Source: JAXGXJ01 sp963829545
GTDB lineage: Bacteria; Actinomycetota; Thermoleophilia; RBG-16-64-13
Length of the DNA: 64,000 bases
Direction of reading: 5' to 3'
Assembly: GCA_963829545.1 (NCBI GenBank)
Contig: CAWHIX010000014.1
Coordinates: forward strand, 73,318-137,317
Part shown: positions 30,022-38,176 of the stretch, one piece after another
Position numbering within the stretch: the stretch's first letter is position 1
Layout of the letters: each line of letters starts with the position of its first letter
The notes under the pieces: model-generated
Seen by the model: the letters and a program-made list of their open reading frames with translations, nothing else
Database searches by the model: none
What the model was told of the DNA's origin: nothing
Translations under genes and position numbers: made by a program

Positions 30022-30101
30022 GCCGGGCCCGGGTATTTGCCTGCGTAGCAGGCCCGCATGGTCGTACGGGCTGCGTAAGCAGGGGAATGCCCGGGCCCGG
30101 C
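30022..30101. repeat. Large inverted repeat between oppF and rnpB
   Basis: Two 23-nt arms (30022-30044 and 30079-30101) share a perfect GCCGGGCCCGGG/CCCGGGCCCGGC end and a mostly paired inner part. A second hairpin, GCCCG/CGGGC, sits in the loop. It may end the opp operon, but there is no T tract. The arms are themselves nearly palindromic (GGGCCC), so a cruciform or dimer is possible. Confidence 0.6.
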
Positions 30102-30129
30102 CACTCACAGAGGGCAAGGTGTCGCCGCT

Positions 30130-30137
30130 GGTATAAT
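30130..30137 (+). promoter_or_regulatory. -10 element of the rnpB promoter (extended)
   Basis: TGGTATAAT, an extended -10, lies about 5 nt before the 5' end of the RNase P RNA. There is no clear -35. Confidence 0.55.
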
Positions 30138-30141
30138 CGCG

Positions 30142-30513
30142 AGTGCAGCTCGGGTAGCCGCAGGGACCCGCCCAGGCGGATCTTTGAGGAAAGTCCGGAC
30201 ACCGCAGAGCAGGGTGCTGGATAACGTCCAGCGGGGGAAACCCCAGGGAAAGCGCCACAGAAATTACACAGCACGCCGTCCGGTCCGCTCCGGCGAGCCG
30301 GTTTCGGTTGCGAAGGTGAAATGGTGCGGTAAGAGCGCACCGGCGCCGTGGTGACACGGCGGCCAGGCAAGCCCCACCCGGTGCAAGGCCGAATAGGGAG
30401 GCGTTCGAGGGCTGCTCGCCCGAAGCCTTCGGGTTGGCCGCATGAGCCTTCCGGCAACGGGAGGCCACAGATAGATGGTTACCCTTGACAGAATCCGGCT
30501 TACAGAGCTGCTA
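30142..30513 (+). ncRNA. rnpB: RNase P RNA, bacterial class A
   Basis: This is the catalytic RNA that matures tRNA 5' ends. Conserved segments are GAGGAAAGTCCGGAC near the 5' end, GGGAAACCCC and CCACAGAAATTACAC in the centre, and GGTAAGAGCGCACCGG. The 3' block is ATAGATGGTTACC, then ACAGAATCCGGCTTACAG. Helix P1 pairs GCAGCTC (30145-30151) with GAGCTGC (30505-30511). Length is about 370 nt. It ends before a terminator hairpin. Confidence 0.93.
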
Positions 30514-30518
30514 CCGCG

Positions 30519-30546
30519 GAGGCTCCTTCCTATCGGAAGGGGCCTC
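30519..30546 (+). terminator. Terminator of rnpB
   Basis: GAGGCTCCTTCC pairs with GGAAGGGGCCTC around a TATC loop, with one G-T pair. It lies 6 nt after the RNase P RNA. Confidence 0.65.
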
Positions 30547-30620
30547 AGCCATTTAGAATGCAGAGAGTGCGTGACGGGTACGCACCCGAGGGCGAGATCC
30601 TGGCGCAGAGGCGGAGGAGG

Positions 30621-31961
30621 ATGGCAGTGAGGCAGAAGCGGGTGGTCATCATGGGCGCGGCGGGGCGCGACTTCCACAACTTCAACGTGGTCCTCCGCGC
30701 AGACCCGATGGTGAGGGTGATCGCCTTCACGGCTGCGCAGATCCCGGGTATTGAGGGCCGCTGCTACCCCCCTTCTCTCGCCGGACCTCTCTACCCCGAG
30801 GGGATCCCCATTGTTTCCGAGGAGATGCTCGACGGCGTGATTCGCGACGAGCACATCGACGAGGTCATCTTCGCCTACAGCGACGTGTCGCACGAGTTCG
30901 TCATGCACCAGGCCTCGCGGGTGTTGGCTGCAGGTGCCGACTTCTCGCTGCTCGGGCCCGGCAGCACCACAGTGCCGTGCTCGGTGCCGGTCATCGCCGT
31001 GCTCGCGGTGCGCACCGGTGCCGGCAAGAGCCCGGCTTCACGGTTCATCGCCGACGTGCTTCTTTCTCACGGCGTGAGACCGGCGCTCATCCGCCACCCC
31101 ATGCCCTACGGAGACCTGGCCGCTCAGAGGGTGCAGCGCTTCGCCTCCCTGGCCGATCTCGATCTCCATCAGGCGACCATCGAAGAGCGCGAAGAGTACG
31201 AGCCTCTCATCCGCAAGGGCCTGGTGGTCTGGGCGGGCGTGGACTACGCCGCCATCGTCGCCGAGGCGGAGAAGGAAGCGCCGCTGATCATCTGGGACGG
31301 GGGCAACAACGACTTCTCCTTCCTGCGCAGTGACCTGGAGATTGTGATCGCCGACCCCTTCCGTCCCGGGCACGAGTCCGCCTATCATCCGGGAGAGACC
31401 AACCTGCGCCGAGCGGGAGTCGTGGTCATCAACAAGGTCAACAGCGCCCCGGCCGAGAATGTGGTCCGCGTGGAGCAGAACGTCGCCCGTTTGAACCCCG
31501 GAGCCGTGGTGGTGAAGACCCGCTCGCTGGTCACGGTGAACGACCCGGAGGAGATACGAGGCAAGAGGGTCCTGGTAGTCGAGGACGGCCCCACGCTCAC
31601 ACACGGGGGGATGGCGACGGGAGCGGGCGTGCAGGCGGCTCAAGAGCACGGCGCCGACATGATCGATCCCCGGCCCTACGCCCAAGGAGGGCTTGCCGGC
31701 GTGTATACGGCCTTCCCTCACCTGGGGCCCATCCTGCCCGCTCTGGGTTACAACCGCGAGCAGTTGCGCGACCTCGAGGCTACAATCAAGGCCGTTCCGG
31801 CCGACATAGTGTTGAGCGCCACGCCTTCGTCGCTGGTGAATCTCATCCACGTAGACAAGCCCATCGTGCAGGTGTCGTACGAGATGGCGGAGACGGGGGA
31901 GCCTCGCCTGTCGGACATTTTGGCCGGCTTCCTGCGCGACAAGGGCCTTACCCGCGACTAG
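30621..31961 (+). CDS. Cyclic 2,3-diphosphoglycerate synthetase-like P-loop GTPase (COG2403)
   Basis: The family includes the archaeal enzyme that cyclises 2,3-diphosphoglycerate to a thermoprotectant, plus many uncharacterised bacterial homologues. The protein begins with a Rossmann-like region (RVVIMGAAGRDFHNFNVVLR). The P-loop is AVRTGAGKSPASR, WDGGNNDF is a possible Walker B-like site, and VVINKVN resembles a G4 motif. Length from the ATG at 30621 is 446. GTG at 30627 has better GGAGG spacing and is an alternative. Whether this bacterium makes cyclic 2,3-DPG is unknown. It stands apart from other genes, after rnpB and 71 bp before sodB. Confidence 0.8.
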   Translation: MAVRQKRVVIMGAAGRDFHNFNVVLRADPMVRVIAFTAAQIPGIEGRCYPPSLAGPLYPEGIPIVSEEMLDGVIRDEHIDEVIFAYSDVSHEFVMHQASRVLAAGADFSLLGPGSTTVPCSVPVIAVLAVRTGAGKSPASRFIADVLLSHGVRPALIRHPMPYGDLAAQRVQRFASLADLDLHQATIEEREEYEPLIRKGLVVWAGVDYAAIVAEAEKEAPLIIWDGGNNDFSFLRSDLEIVIADPFRPGHESAYHPGETNLRRAGVVVINKVNSAPAENVVRVEQNVARLNPGAVVVKTRSLVTVNDPEEIRGKRVLVVEDGPTLTHGGMATGAGVQAAQEHGADMIDPRPYAQGGLAGVYTAFPHLGPILPALGYNREQLRDLEATIKAVPADIVLSATPSSLVNLIHVDKPIVQVSYEMAETGEPRLSDILAGFLRDKGLTRD

Positions 31962-32032
31962 ACAGGGTTTGGAAAGTGGGTCACGCGGGGTAGGATGGGG
32001 CGGAAGTATCGACCCCGGAGAAGGAGATCGGT

Positions 32033-32620
32033 ATGCCTTTCACGCTGCCCGAGTTGCCCTACCCCAAAGACGCCTTGGCGCCGCATCTGAGCGCGGAGAC
32101 GCTCGAGTATCATCACGACAAGCATCACAATGCCTACGTCACCAACCTCAACAATCTCGTCGAAGGGACCGACCTGGCTTCGAAGAGCCTTGAGGAGATC
32201 ATCCAGGCGGCCGATGGAGGCGTGTTCAACAACGCCGCCCAGGTCTGGAACCACACCTTCTACTGGAACTGCATGAAGCCCGGTGGCGGCGGCCTGCCCT
32301 CGGGCGACCTGGCGGCTGCCATCGACCAGGCCTTCGGCTCCTACGATGCCTTCAAGACCGAGTTCTCCCAGGCGGCCGTCACCCAGTTCGGCTCCGGCTG
32401 GGCCTGGCTCGTCGACGACGGCGGGACCCTCAAGGTGACGAAGACCTCCAACGCCGACCTGCCCATGAAGCACGGCCAGACGGCCCTCTTGACCGTGGAC
32501 GTCTGGGAGCACGCCTACTACATCGACTACCGCAACCTGCGTCCCAAATACGTAGAGACCTTCCTCACCGGCCTCGTCGACTGGGACTTCGTAGCCGCCA
32601 ACCTCGCGGCTCTCCGCTAG
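32033..32620 (+). CDS. sodB: Superoxide dismutase, Fe type
   Basis: It dismutates superoxide in the cytoplasm. N-terminal LPELPYPKDALAPHLS and the first metal His (LEYHHDKHH) are followed by the second His in NHTFYWNCM. The Asp and third His are in VDVWEHAYYIDY. Gln in FNNAAQVWNHTF favours the Fe over the Mn enzyme. Length 195 is normal. AGGAGA lies 8 nt before the ATG. A strong terminator follows. Confidence 0.95.
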   Translation: MPFTLPELPYPKDALAPHLSAETLEYHHDKHHNAYVTNLNNLVEGTDLASKSLEEIIQAADGGVFNNAAQVWNHTFYWNCMKPGGGGLPSGDLAAAIDQAFGSYDAFKTEFSQAAVTQFGSGWAWLVDDGGTLKVTKTSNADLPMKHGQTALLTVDVWEHAYYIDYRNLRPKYVETFLTGLVDWDFVAANLAALR

Positions 32621-32629
32621 AACGAAGGT

Positions 32630-32666
32630 GCGAGCGGCCGGCGCCGGGACGGCGCCGGCCGCTCGC
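32630..32666 (+). terminator. Terminator after sodB
   Basis: A perfect 16-bp GC stem (32630-32645 with 32651-32666) with a GGGAC loop lies 10 nt past the stop. A T-poor sequence follows. Confidence 0.75.
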
Positions 32667-32762
32667 GGTCCCGCTTACCCCTTGGTAGAATCCGCCTGGT
32701 CTCGGTGCGGGGGGTTTCACGACGTCTACAGCAGGGCGGGGGAGAGACTGGGATGACTTCGC

Positions 32763-33998
32763 GTGACTAACGAGGAGAAGATGGGCGTCAGGTCGATGCT
32801 CGTCCTCACCCTTCCCACTCTCGGCTTCGCTATGGGTCTCTCCCTGGTGACGACCTACCTGCCCGTCATCCTCAAGAACTACACCGACTCGGCCACGCTC
32901 ATCGGCTTCGCCATCGGTGGTGAGGGCATCTTCTCCGCTATGATCCCCCTCTTCGTGGGGGTGCTGAGCGACCGTATCTGGACCAAGCGCTGGGGTCGCC
33001 GCCAGCCGTTCATGATCTTCGCCGCACCCTTTATGGCGGCCGCGCTCATGCTGGCCCCCTTCCAGACGGGATACGTTCCCATCGCGGTGTCGACGTTCGT
33101 CTTCTTCGCCGCCTACCATTTCTACACATCGCCCTATCAGTCGCTCCTACCCGATGTGACCCCCTCCTCCAGCCACGGCCGGGTGCAGGGGGTGCAGAGC
33201 TTCATGCGGGGAGGAGGCATGTTCCTGGGAATGGTGGTTGCGGGGGTGCTTTTCGCCCGTTGGATCCCGTCGCCGTTCATCCTCTGCAGTCTCCTCATCA
33301 TGGTGTTCACCTACATGACCGTCCGCCGCTTCAACGAGCCCGAGCCGGAGTCGACCCCGCCGCCGCGCCAAGGGGTGTGGGGTGAAGTCAAACAGGTGAT
33401 CAGGTCGACCGCCCAGAACAAACCCATCCAAAGCTTCATGATCGCGGCCTTCCTGTGGGAGTCGACCCTGGCCGGACTGCGGCCCTTCATCATGCTGTAC
33501 TTCATAAACTCCCTGGGCGCCTCGACCTCCATCGGAGCGCTGCTTCTGGGCTTGGTGGGGGTCACGTACATGATCGCCGGACTGGCCAGCGGGTGGTTGG
33601 CCGACAAGTACGGCCGCCTGCTGATCATGCGTATCGGACTGTGGGTCTACCTGGGCGGCTGCATCTTCGGGTTCTTCGTCAAGGACATCAAGTGGACCTT
33701 CCTGTTCTTGCCTATCTTCGGCCTGGGCGGTTCCATCGTGTTGACGCTGCCGTACGCGATCCTCATCAAGCTCATGCCCAAGGAGAACATCGGCCAGTTC
33801 ACGGGCATGTTCTCCATGACCCGGGGCCTGGCGAACATAATCGCCCCGCTCATCGCCGGGGTGGCCATCGACATAGCCGGCAACTACATGCCGGACGGCC
33901 GTGAATATGCCGTCATCTGGTTGGTCTCAGCCCTGATGATCGCCATCTCCTTGTTCTTCTTCCGCAACGGCGAGGACCACGAAGTGCTGGACGTTTAG
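32763..33998 (+). CDS. MFS transporter (SLC45/sucrose-like group)
   Basis: This is a 12-helix secondary carrier of 411 residues. The MFS loop 2-3 motif reads GVLSDRIWTKRWGRRQPFMIF, the RWGRRxP form seen in the glycoside-pentoside and sucrose (SLC45-like) carriers. The equivalent motif in the second half is GWLADKYGRLLIM. The substrate cannot be named. GTG at 32763 is used. A TAGAAT at 32686-32691 could be its -10 box, giving a leader of about 70 nt. Confidence 0.85.
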   Translation: MTNEEKMGVRSMLVLTLPTLGFAMGLSLVTTYLPVILKNYTDSATLIGFAIGGEGIFSAMIPLFVGVLSDRIWTKRWGRRQPFMIFAAPFMAAALMLAPFQTGYVPIAVSTFVFFAAYHFYTSPYQSLLPDVTPSSSHGRVQGVQSFMRGGGMFLGMVVAGVLFARWIPSPFILCSLLIMVFTYMTVRRFNEPEPESTPPPRQGVWGEVKQVIRSTAQNKPIQSFMIAAFLWESTLAGLRPFIMLYFINSLGASTSIGALLLGLVGVTYMIAGLASGWLADKYGRLLIMRIGLWVYLGGCIFGFFVKDIKWTFLFLPIFGLGGSIVLTLPYAILIKLMPKENIGQFTGMFSMTRGLANIIAPLIAGVAIDIAGNYMPDGREYAVIWLVSALMIAISLFFFRNGEDHEVLDV

Positions 33999-34081
33999 GT
34001 TGCAGGCGGACGGGTAAATATTGAGTACTTTCGGGACCTCGTATGGGTCGCGCGCGCCCGAACACCGGAAAGGAGACCCTC

Positions 34082-34403
34082 ATGAAGCATCCCCCGAGGG
34101 CTCAGGAAAGCCAGGACCACCAGGCGGATACCGCCACTTCACCGATGCCCCTCCACCGGCGTAGCAGAGATCTCTGCCGCGCGGGGTCTGTCCGAAGAAC
34201 AGATGCGTGTGCTCGACTGCCTGCAGGCTGCGGACGGAGCACTGAGCCTGAAGCAGTTACAGAGTCACCTCTCCTCTTGCTCTCCGGACGACCTCCGCTC
34301 CGCCGTAGACAGCTTGGTCGAGGGTCATCTCCTGTGCGAACTGAACACGATCATTCCCAGCTACGCATGCAGGTATCCGGGCATCCAGCTCTACGGCGAG
34401 TAG
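34082..34403 (+). pseudogene. Small winged-helix-like protein, probably frameshifted
   Basis: ATG at 34082 has an excellent AAAGGAG 6 nt upstream and opens a frame starting MKHPPRAQESQDHQADTATS. That frame then turns into low-quality Arg-rich sequence. A second frame, open from about 34150 to the stop at 34403, encodes AARGLSEEQMRVLDCLQAADG and then LKQLQSHL...LRSAVDSLVEGHLLCEL. The latter resembles a winged helix-turn-helix. A single +1 change between about 34145 and 34175 would join them into a protein of about 106 residues. Alternatively the gene starts at ATG 34203 (66 residues). Its function is unknown. Confidence 0.45.
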
Positions 34404-34484
34404 CGCCGAGACTCGGTTAGAGACCGTCCGCTGAACCGCCCGGGGGCATGCTCGGGCGGAAGCCGGACTGCTCGGACGGTCTGG

Positions 34485-34490
34485 TAGAAT
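34485..34490 (+). promoter_or_regulatory. -10 box of a probable leaderless murI promoter
   Basis: TAGAAT ends 8 nt before the ATG at 34499. No ribosome-binding site lies between. Confidence 0.5.
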
Positions 34491-34498
34491 CCCCGGCG

Positions 34499-35311
34499 AT
34501 GATCGAACCAGAACGTCAGACCGACCGCCGAGCTGTGGGCGTCTTCGATTCGGGGGTGGGGGGTCTCACGGTCCTCCACGAATGCCTGGTCAACCTACCC
34601 CAGGAGGACTATCTCTACCTGGGGGACACGCTCAACTTCCCGTACGGACCCAAGTCCCTAGCCGAGGTGCGCAGGCTGGCCTTCACCGCCATCGACTACC
34701 TGGTCGAGCAAGATGTGAAGCTCATAGTGGTGGCCTGCAATTCGGCCGGTGCCGCCGCTCTGCCCCAACTCCAGGCCGCCTTCTCCACTCCCATCATCGG
34801 CGTGGTCATCCCCGGCGCCTGGGCGGCCGTGCAGGCCACGCGCAATCGCCAGGTGGGTCTCATGGCCACCGAGGCGACGGTGCGGTCGAACGCGTACCAG
34901 AGGGCCCTCCAGACCCTGGACGCCGGATTGGAGGTCTTTCCCGTAGCCTGTCCGCGACTGGCCCCTTTGATCCAGGCGGGTGACGTGTTCTCCGAGGAGA
35001 CCGAGGACGCGGCGAGGGAATGCGTCGCTCCTCTCAAGGAGGCAGAAGTAGACACGGTGATCCTGGGATGCACCCACTATCCACTCATCACGCCCATGCT
35101 CAGACGTCTTCTGGGACCTCGGGTCTCGCTCATCGACTCGGCGGAGGAGACCGCCCGAGAGATCAGCGCCATCCTGGAGCGCAAAGGCATGACGAACGAT
35201 GCGCAGGAAGAAGGCGACTATCGTTTCGTCTGTACGGGGGATTCCGAGGAGTTCCGCGAGGTGGGCGCTCGTTTCCTGCAACTGCCGATCCGGGAGGTAA
35301 AGAGACTGTGA
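34499..35311 (+). CDS. murI: Glutamate racemase
   Basis: It makes D-glutamate for peptidoglycan. The cofactor-independent two-Cys site is visible: AVGVFDSGVGGLTV at the N-terminus, first Cys in VVACNSAGAAAL, second Cys in VILGCTHYPLI. Length is 270. The stop overlaps the rph GTG, starting a murI-rph-rdgB-zincin run with overlapping or adjacent ends. Confidence 0.95.
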   Translation: MIEPERQTDRRAVGVFDSGVGGLTVLHECLVNLPQEDYLYLGDTLNFPYGPKSLAEVRRLAFTAIDYLVEQDVKLIVVACNSAGAAALPQLQAAFSTPIIGVVIPGAWAAVQATRNRQVGLMATEATVRSNAYQRALQTLDAGLEVFPVACPRLAPLIQAGDVFSEETEDAARECVAPLKEAEVDTVILGCTHYPLITPMLRRLLGPRVSLIDSAEETAREISAILERKGMTNDAQEEGDYRFVCTGDSEEFREVGARFLQLPIREVKRL

Positions 35312-36066
35312 GCGACAACGCGCGACCGGGCGGCAGAGGGCCGGCCGAGCTGCGGCCCTTGAAGCTGACGCCTGATTTCGTCAGCACCGCCGACGGCTCG
35401 GTGTTCATCGAGCTGGGGGGGACGCGCGTGCTGTGTTCCGCCCAGGTGGTCAACGGCGTCCCCAACTGGCGCCGGGGGAGCGGCAGTGGCTGGCTCACGG
35501 CCGAGTATTCTCTCCTGCCCAGTTCCACGCGAGAACGCACTCCACGCGAGGCCGTGCGTGGGCGCCAGGACGGCCGCACCGTGGAGATACAGCGCTTGAT
35601 AGGGCGCAGTCTGCGCGCGGTGCTGGATCTGAAGGCTCTTGGCGAGCGGACCATATACGTCGACTGCGATGTCGTGGAAGCCGACGGGGGCACTCGCTGT
35701 GCGGCCGTGACGGGTGCCTACCTGGCCCTCCACCTGGCCCTCAAGAGAGCCGTGGACGCGCGGACCCTGCGGGCCCTGCCCCTGGCCGACTCCATGGCGG
35801 CCGTGAGTGTGGGGGTTGTCGACGGCCTGCCCGTCGTCGATCTCGAGTACGAGGAGGACTGCCGCGCCGAGGTCGACATGAACGTGGTGACCACCGGCTC
35901 GGGAAGGATCATCGAGGTCCAGGCCACGGCCGAGTCGGTTCCCTTCGAACGAGTGGTACTCGACCGGTTGCTCGATCTGGCGACCGACGCAATAGATATC
36001 CTTACGGCGGCGCAGATGGAAGTCGTGGCCCGGGCCTACGTGGGCGGCGACGAGGTCCGGCGGTGA
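35308..36066 (+). CDS. rph: Ribonuclease PH
   Basis: This is a phosphorolytic 3'-5' exoribonuclease that trims tRNA 3' ends. Motifs are GGTRVLCSAQV, EYSLLPSSTRERTPREA, GRQDGRTVEIQRLIGRSLRA and DCDVVEADGGTRCAAVTGA. Length 252 is normal. GTG at 35308 overlaps the murI stop (GTGA). The pairing with rdgB is common in bacteria. Confidence 0.95.
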   Translation: MSDNARPGGRGPAELRPLKLTPDFVSTADGSVFIELGGTRVLCSAQVVNGVPNWRRGSGSGWLTAEYSLLPSSTRERTPREAVRGRQDGRTVEIQRLIGRSLRAVLDLKALGERTIYVDCDVVEADGGTRCAAVTGAYLALHLALKRAVDARTLRALPLADSMAAVSVGVVDGLPVVDLEYEEDCRAEVDMNVVTTGSGRIIEVQATAESVPFERVVLDRLLDLATDAIDILTAAQMEVVARAYVGGDEVRR

Positions 36067-36692
36067 CGGACCGACTCACCGTGGTGCTCGCCACGCGTAA
36101 TGCCGGCAAGGCCAGAGAGTTCGGCCGCCTCTTGGCCGAAGCTTTTGAGGTGGAACCACTGCCGGACGAGATCGAGATGCCGGAGGAGACGGGCAGCACC
36201 TTCCGGGAGAACGCGTTGCTGAAAGCTCAGGCCGCGTTCGGAGCGCTCGAGGGGGAGAGGGCGGTGCTGGCGGACGACTCGGGTCTCGAGGTAAGCGCTT
36301 TGGACGATCGCCCGGGCGTCCAGTCGGCCCGTTACGCGGGCGAATCGGCCACGGATGAGGCGAACGTAGCCAAGCTGCTGGAGGCTCTCCAGGGTGTCGT
36401 CGATCGCAGCGCTCGTTTCGTATGCGCCCTCTGTCTTCTGCTGCCGGCGGATGCCTCGACGGGCGAACCCGTCGTGCTGGAGGTCAGGGGAGAATCCGCC
36501 GGGGTCATAGAGCAGTCTCCCCGCGGGGATGACGGCTTTGGCTACGACCCGGTGTTCCGTCCCCTGGGCTGGACCGAGACGCTCGCGGAGGCAGCGCCGG
36601 CGAGCAAGGACGGGGTCTCGCATCGCGGGGCCGCGGCCCGGTCCTTGTTGGGACTGGTAAGGGAGTCACAGGCGGTGCTGCGTGGACATTAA
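36063..36692 (+). CDS. rdgB: Non-canonical purine NTP pyrophosphatase (RdgB/HAM1)
   Basis: It hydrolyses dITP, ITP and XTP so that deaminated purines do not enter DNA or RNA. Family motifs are VVLATRNAGKAREF, ETGSTFRENALLKA, ADDSGLEVSALDDRPGVQSARYAG and GDDGFGYDPVF. Length 209. GTG at 36063 overlaps the rph stop. Its stop overlaps the zincin GTG. Confidence 0.95.
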   Translation: MTDRLTVVLATRNAGKAREFGRLLAEAFEVEPLPDEIEMPEETGSTFRENALLKAQAAFGALEGERAVLADDSGLEVSALDDRPGVQSARYAGESATDEANVAKLLEALQGVVDRSARFVCALCLLLPADASTGEPVVLEVRGESAGVIEQSPRGDDGFGYDPVFRPLGWTETLAEAAPASKDGVSHRGAAARSLLGLVRESQAVLRGH

Positions 36693-37053
36693 GGCCTTTG
36701 AAGAACTGGTGGCCGACGCTCTGGATTCCCTGCCCGAGGAGCTGATGGAGCCCATGGAGAACTGGCAGGTGGTCGTCGAGGAATGGCCCAAACCTCAGGA
36801 CCTCATCGAGGTCGGGTTGTCGCCGAGGGACAAGTACGCCCTGCTGGGTCTCTACCACGGGGTCCCGGCGATCCATCGCGATACGCACTACATCGCCTTC
36901 CCCGACCGCATCTCCATCTACAAGGAGCCCATCGAGGCCTACGCCGGTCCGGACGAAGAAGCCATCCGAGAGCAGGTGCGCCAGACAGTCATCCACGAGA
37001 TAGCCCACTACTGGGGCATCGATGACGACAGGCTCGACGAATTGGGCTGGTGA
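36682..37053 (+). CDS. Small metallopeptidase-fold protein (zincin-like)
   Basis: This 123-residue protein has the zinc site HEIAHYWGIDDDRL near its C-terminus, the HExxHxxGxxDxxL form of the minimal zincins found widely in actinobacteria. The N-terminal half has the family sequence LPEELMEPMENWQVVVEE. Its substrate is unknown. GTG at 36682 overlaps the end of rdgB. Confidence 0.85.
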   Translation: MDIKAFEELVADALDSLPEELMEPMENWQVVVEEWPKPQDLIEVGLSPRDKYALLGLYHGVPAIHRDTHYIAFPDRISIYKEPIEAYAGPDEEAIREQVRQTVIHEIAHYWGIDDDRLDELGW

Positions 37054-37075
37054 TACGAGGAGCTCGGAAGAGGGG

Positions 37076-37612
37076 CTACTCTTTGTACCAGCTTGCGTAC
37101 ATGTGGTAGTTGTTCCCGATGCGCTCGATCATCTGAGCGTGCTGCTCGGGATCGACGCTCTTGATGCGCCTGGCCGGGCTTCCTGCGTAGATGGAGCCCG
37201 GTTCGACCTTGGTGCCGGTGGTGACTACGGCCCCCGCCGCGATGATGGAGTACTCTCCGACCTCCACGTGATCCAGTAGCACTGCTCCGATGCCTATGAG
37301 CACCCTATCCGCGATGATGGCGCCGTGGACGGTGGCGTTGTGGGCGATGCTCACGTAGTCGCCGATCTCAATGCCCGCCTCCTCAAAAAGGGTGTGGAGC
37401 ACCGCTCCGTCTTGGATGTTCACGTGGTCACCGATGCGGATGTAGTTCACGTCGGCGCGTATCACGGCTCCATACCAGACGCTGCACTTGTCGCCCATGA
37501 CCACGTCGCCGATGATGGCCGCCGTCTCGGCGAAGAAGCAGTCGTCGCCGTAGAGGGGCGTGAAGCCGCGTACGGTACGTATGATGGCCATCAGCGGACC
37601 ATCAGCTGCCAT
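37076..37612 (-). CDS. Gamma-class carbonic anhydrase-like protein
   Basis: This is a left-handed beta-helix hexapeptide-repeat protein of the gamma-carbonic anhydrase/YrdA/PaaY group. Hexapeptide repeats run from about residue 30 to 140. Zinc ligands fit the His residues in IGDHVNIQDGAVLHT and SIAHNATVHG. Whether it hydrates CO2 cannot be told. The ATG at 37612 lies inside a tandem repeat. ATG at 37590 (MAIIRTVRGF) is a likelier start, because it drops repeat-coded residues. Confidence 0.88.
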   Translation of the reverse strand: MAADGPLMAIIRTVRGFTPLYGDDCFFAETAAIIGDVVMGDKCSVWYGAVIRADVNYIRIGDHVNIQDGAVLHTLFEEAGIEIGDYVSIAHNATVHGAIIADRVLIGIGAVLLDHVEVGEYSIIAAGAVVTTGTKVEPGSIYAGSPARRIKSVDPEQHAQMIERIGNNYHMYASWYKE

Positions 37613-37661
37613 CCGCTGACCATCAGCGGACCATCAGCTGCCATCCGCTGACCATCAGCGG
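37589..37661. repeat. 32-bp tandem repeat, 2.3 copies
   Basis: Two identical 32-bp units (37589-37620, 37621-37652) are followed by a partial third. Each unit contains the inverted pair CAGCGGA/TCCGCTG. The array spans the start of the gamma-carbonic anhydrase gene and the stop of the XRE gene. Confidence 0.85.
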
Positions 37662-38032
37662 GCCAGCCTTCGAGCGAGCTCGAGGAGGAAGCGCCGGTCG
37701 CCGGGGCGGATGCGTCGGGCCAGGTGGGAGAGCTCCCGGGCCTCGGCGTCCTCCTCGGCCAGGTCTTCCAGCTGCAGTTGCTCGGGCTCCAGGAGAGGGT
37801 CCTCGTCGTCGAAGGCGGCGTGATAAAGAAGCTCGCGCGCCGGGACGCCCAGAGCCTCGGCGATGGCCTCGATGACGTCGGTGGTGGGGTTCTTACGGCC
37901 CTTCTCGATGTCGCCCAGATAGCTCTTGGATACCCCAGACTCGTCGGCGAGGGCCTGCAGGGTGAATCCCCTATCGGTGCGGAGCCGGCGGACGGTGACC
38001 CCAATATAGTCGGCGAGTCGTTTCTGCGTCAC
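37655..38032 (-). CDS. XRE-family transcriptional regulator
   Basis: The N-terminal helix-turn-helix (VRRLRTDRGFTLQALADESGVSKSYLGDIEKGRKNPTTDVIEAIAEALGV) is typical of XRE/Cro proteins. An acidic Glu/Asp/Leu-rich tail follows. GTG at 38032 gives 125 residues; the longer upstream frame looks non-coding. It is divergent from larC and upstream of the gamma-carbonic anhydrase gene, which it may control. Confidence 0.82.
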   Translation of the reverse strand: MTQKRLADYIGVTVRRLRTDRGFTLQALADESGVSKSYLGDIEKGRKNPTTDVIEAIAEALGVPARELLYHAAFDDEDPLLEPEQLQLEDLAEEDAEARELSHLARRIRPGDRRFLLELARRLAR

Positions 38033-38176
38033 TTCCCCGTCCCGGATCGCGGATCGGATGCCACGCGAGAGGAGTGCGCGGCCGTCTCTGCAGTGTATGG
38101 GGTGGCATGGGAGAATGCAACCACCGAAAATGACTCCGGGCGGGACCCAAGGGGCCCGCCGTTGGAAGGGAGCGAC

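Noticed and set aside
35020..35307. A longer ORF upstream of rph
   Set aside because: It is a shadow of murI; the RNase PH family sequence begins after 35308.
37589..37661. A CRISPR array
   Set aside because: The units are directly abutting with no spacers and only 2.3 copies exist.
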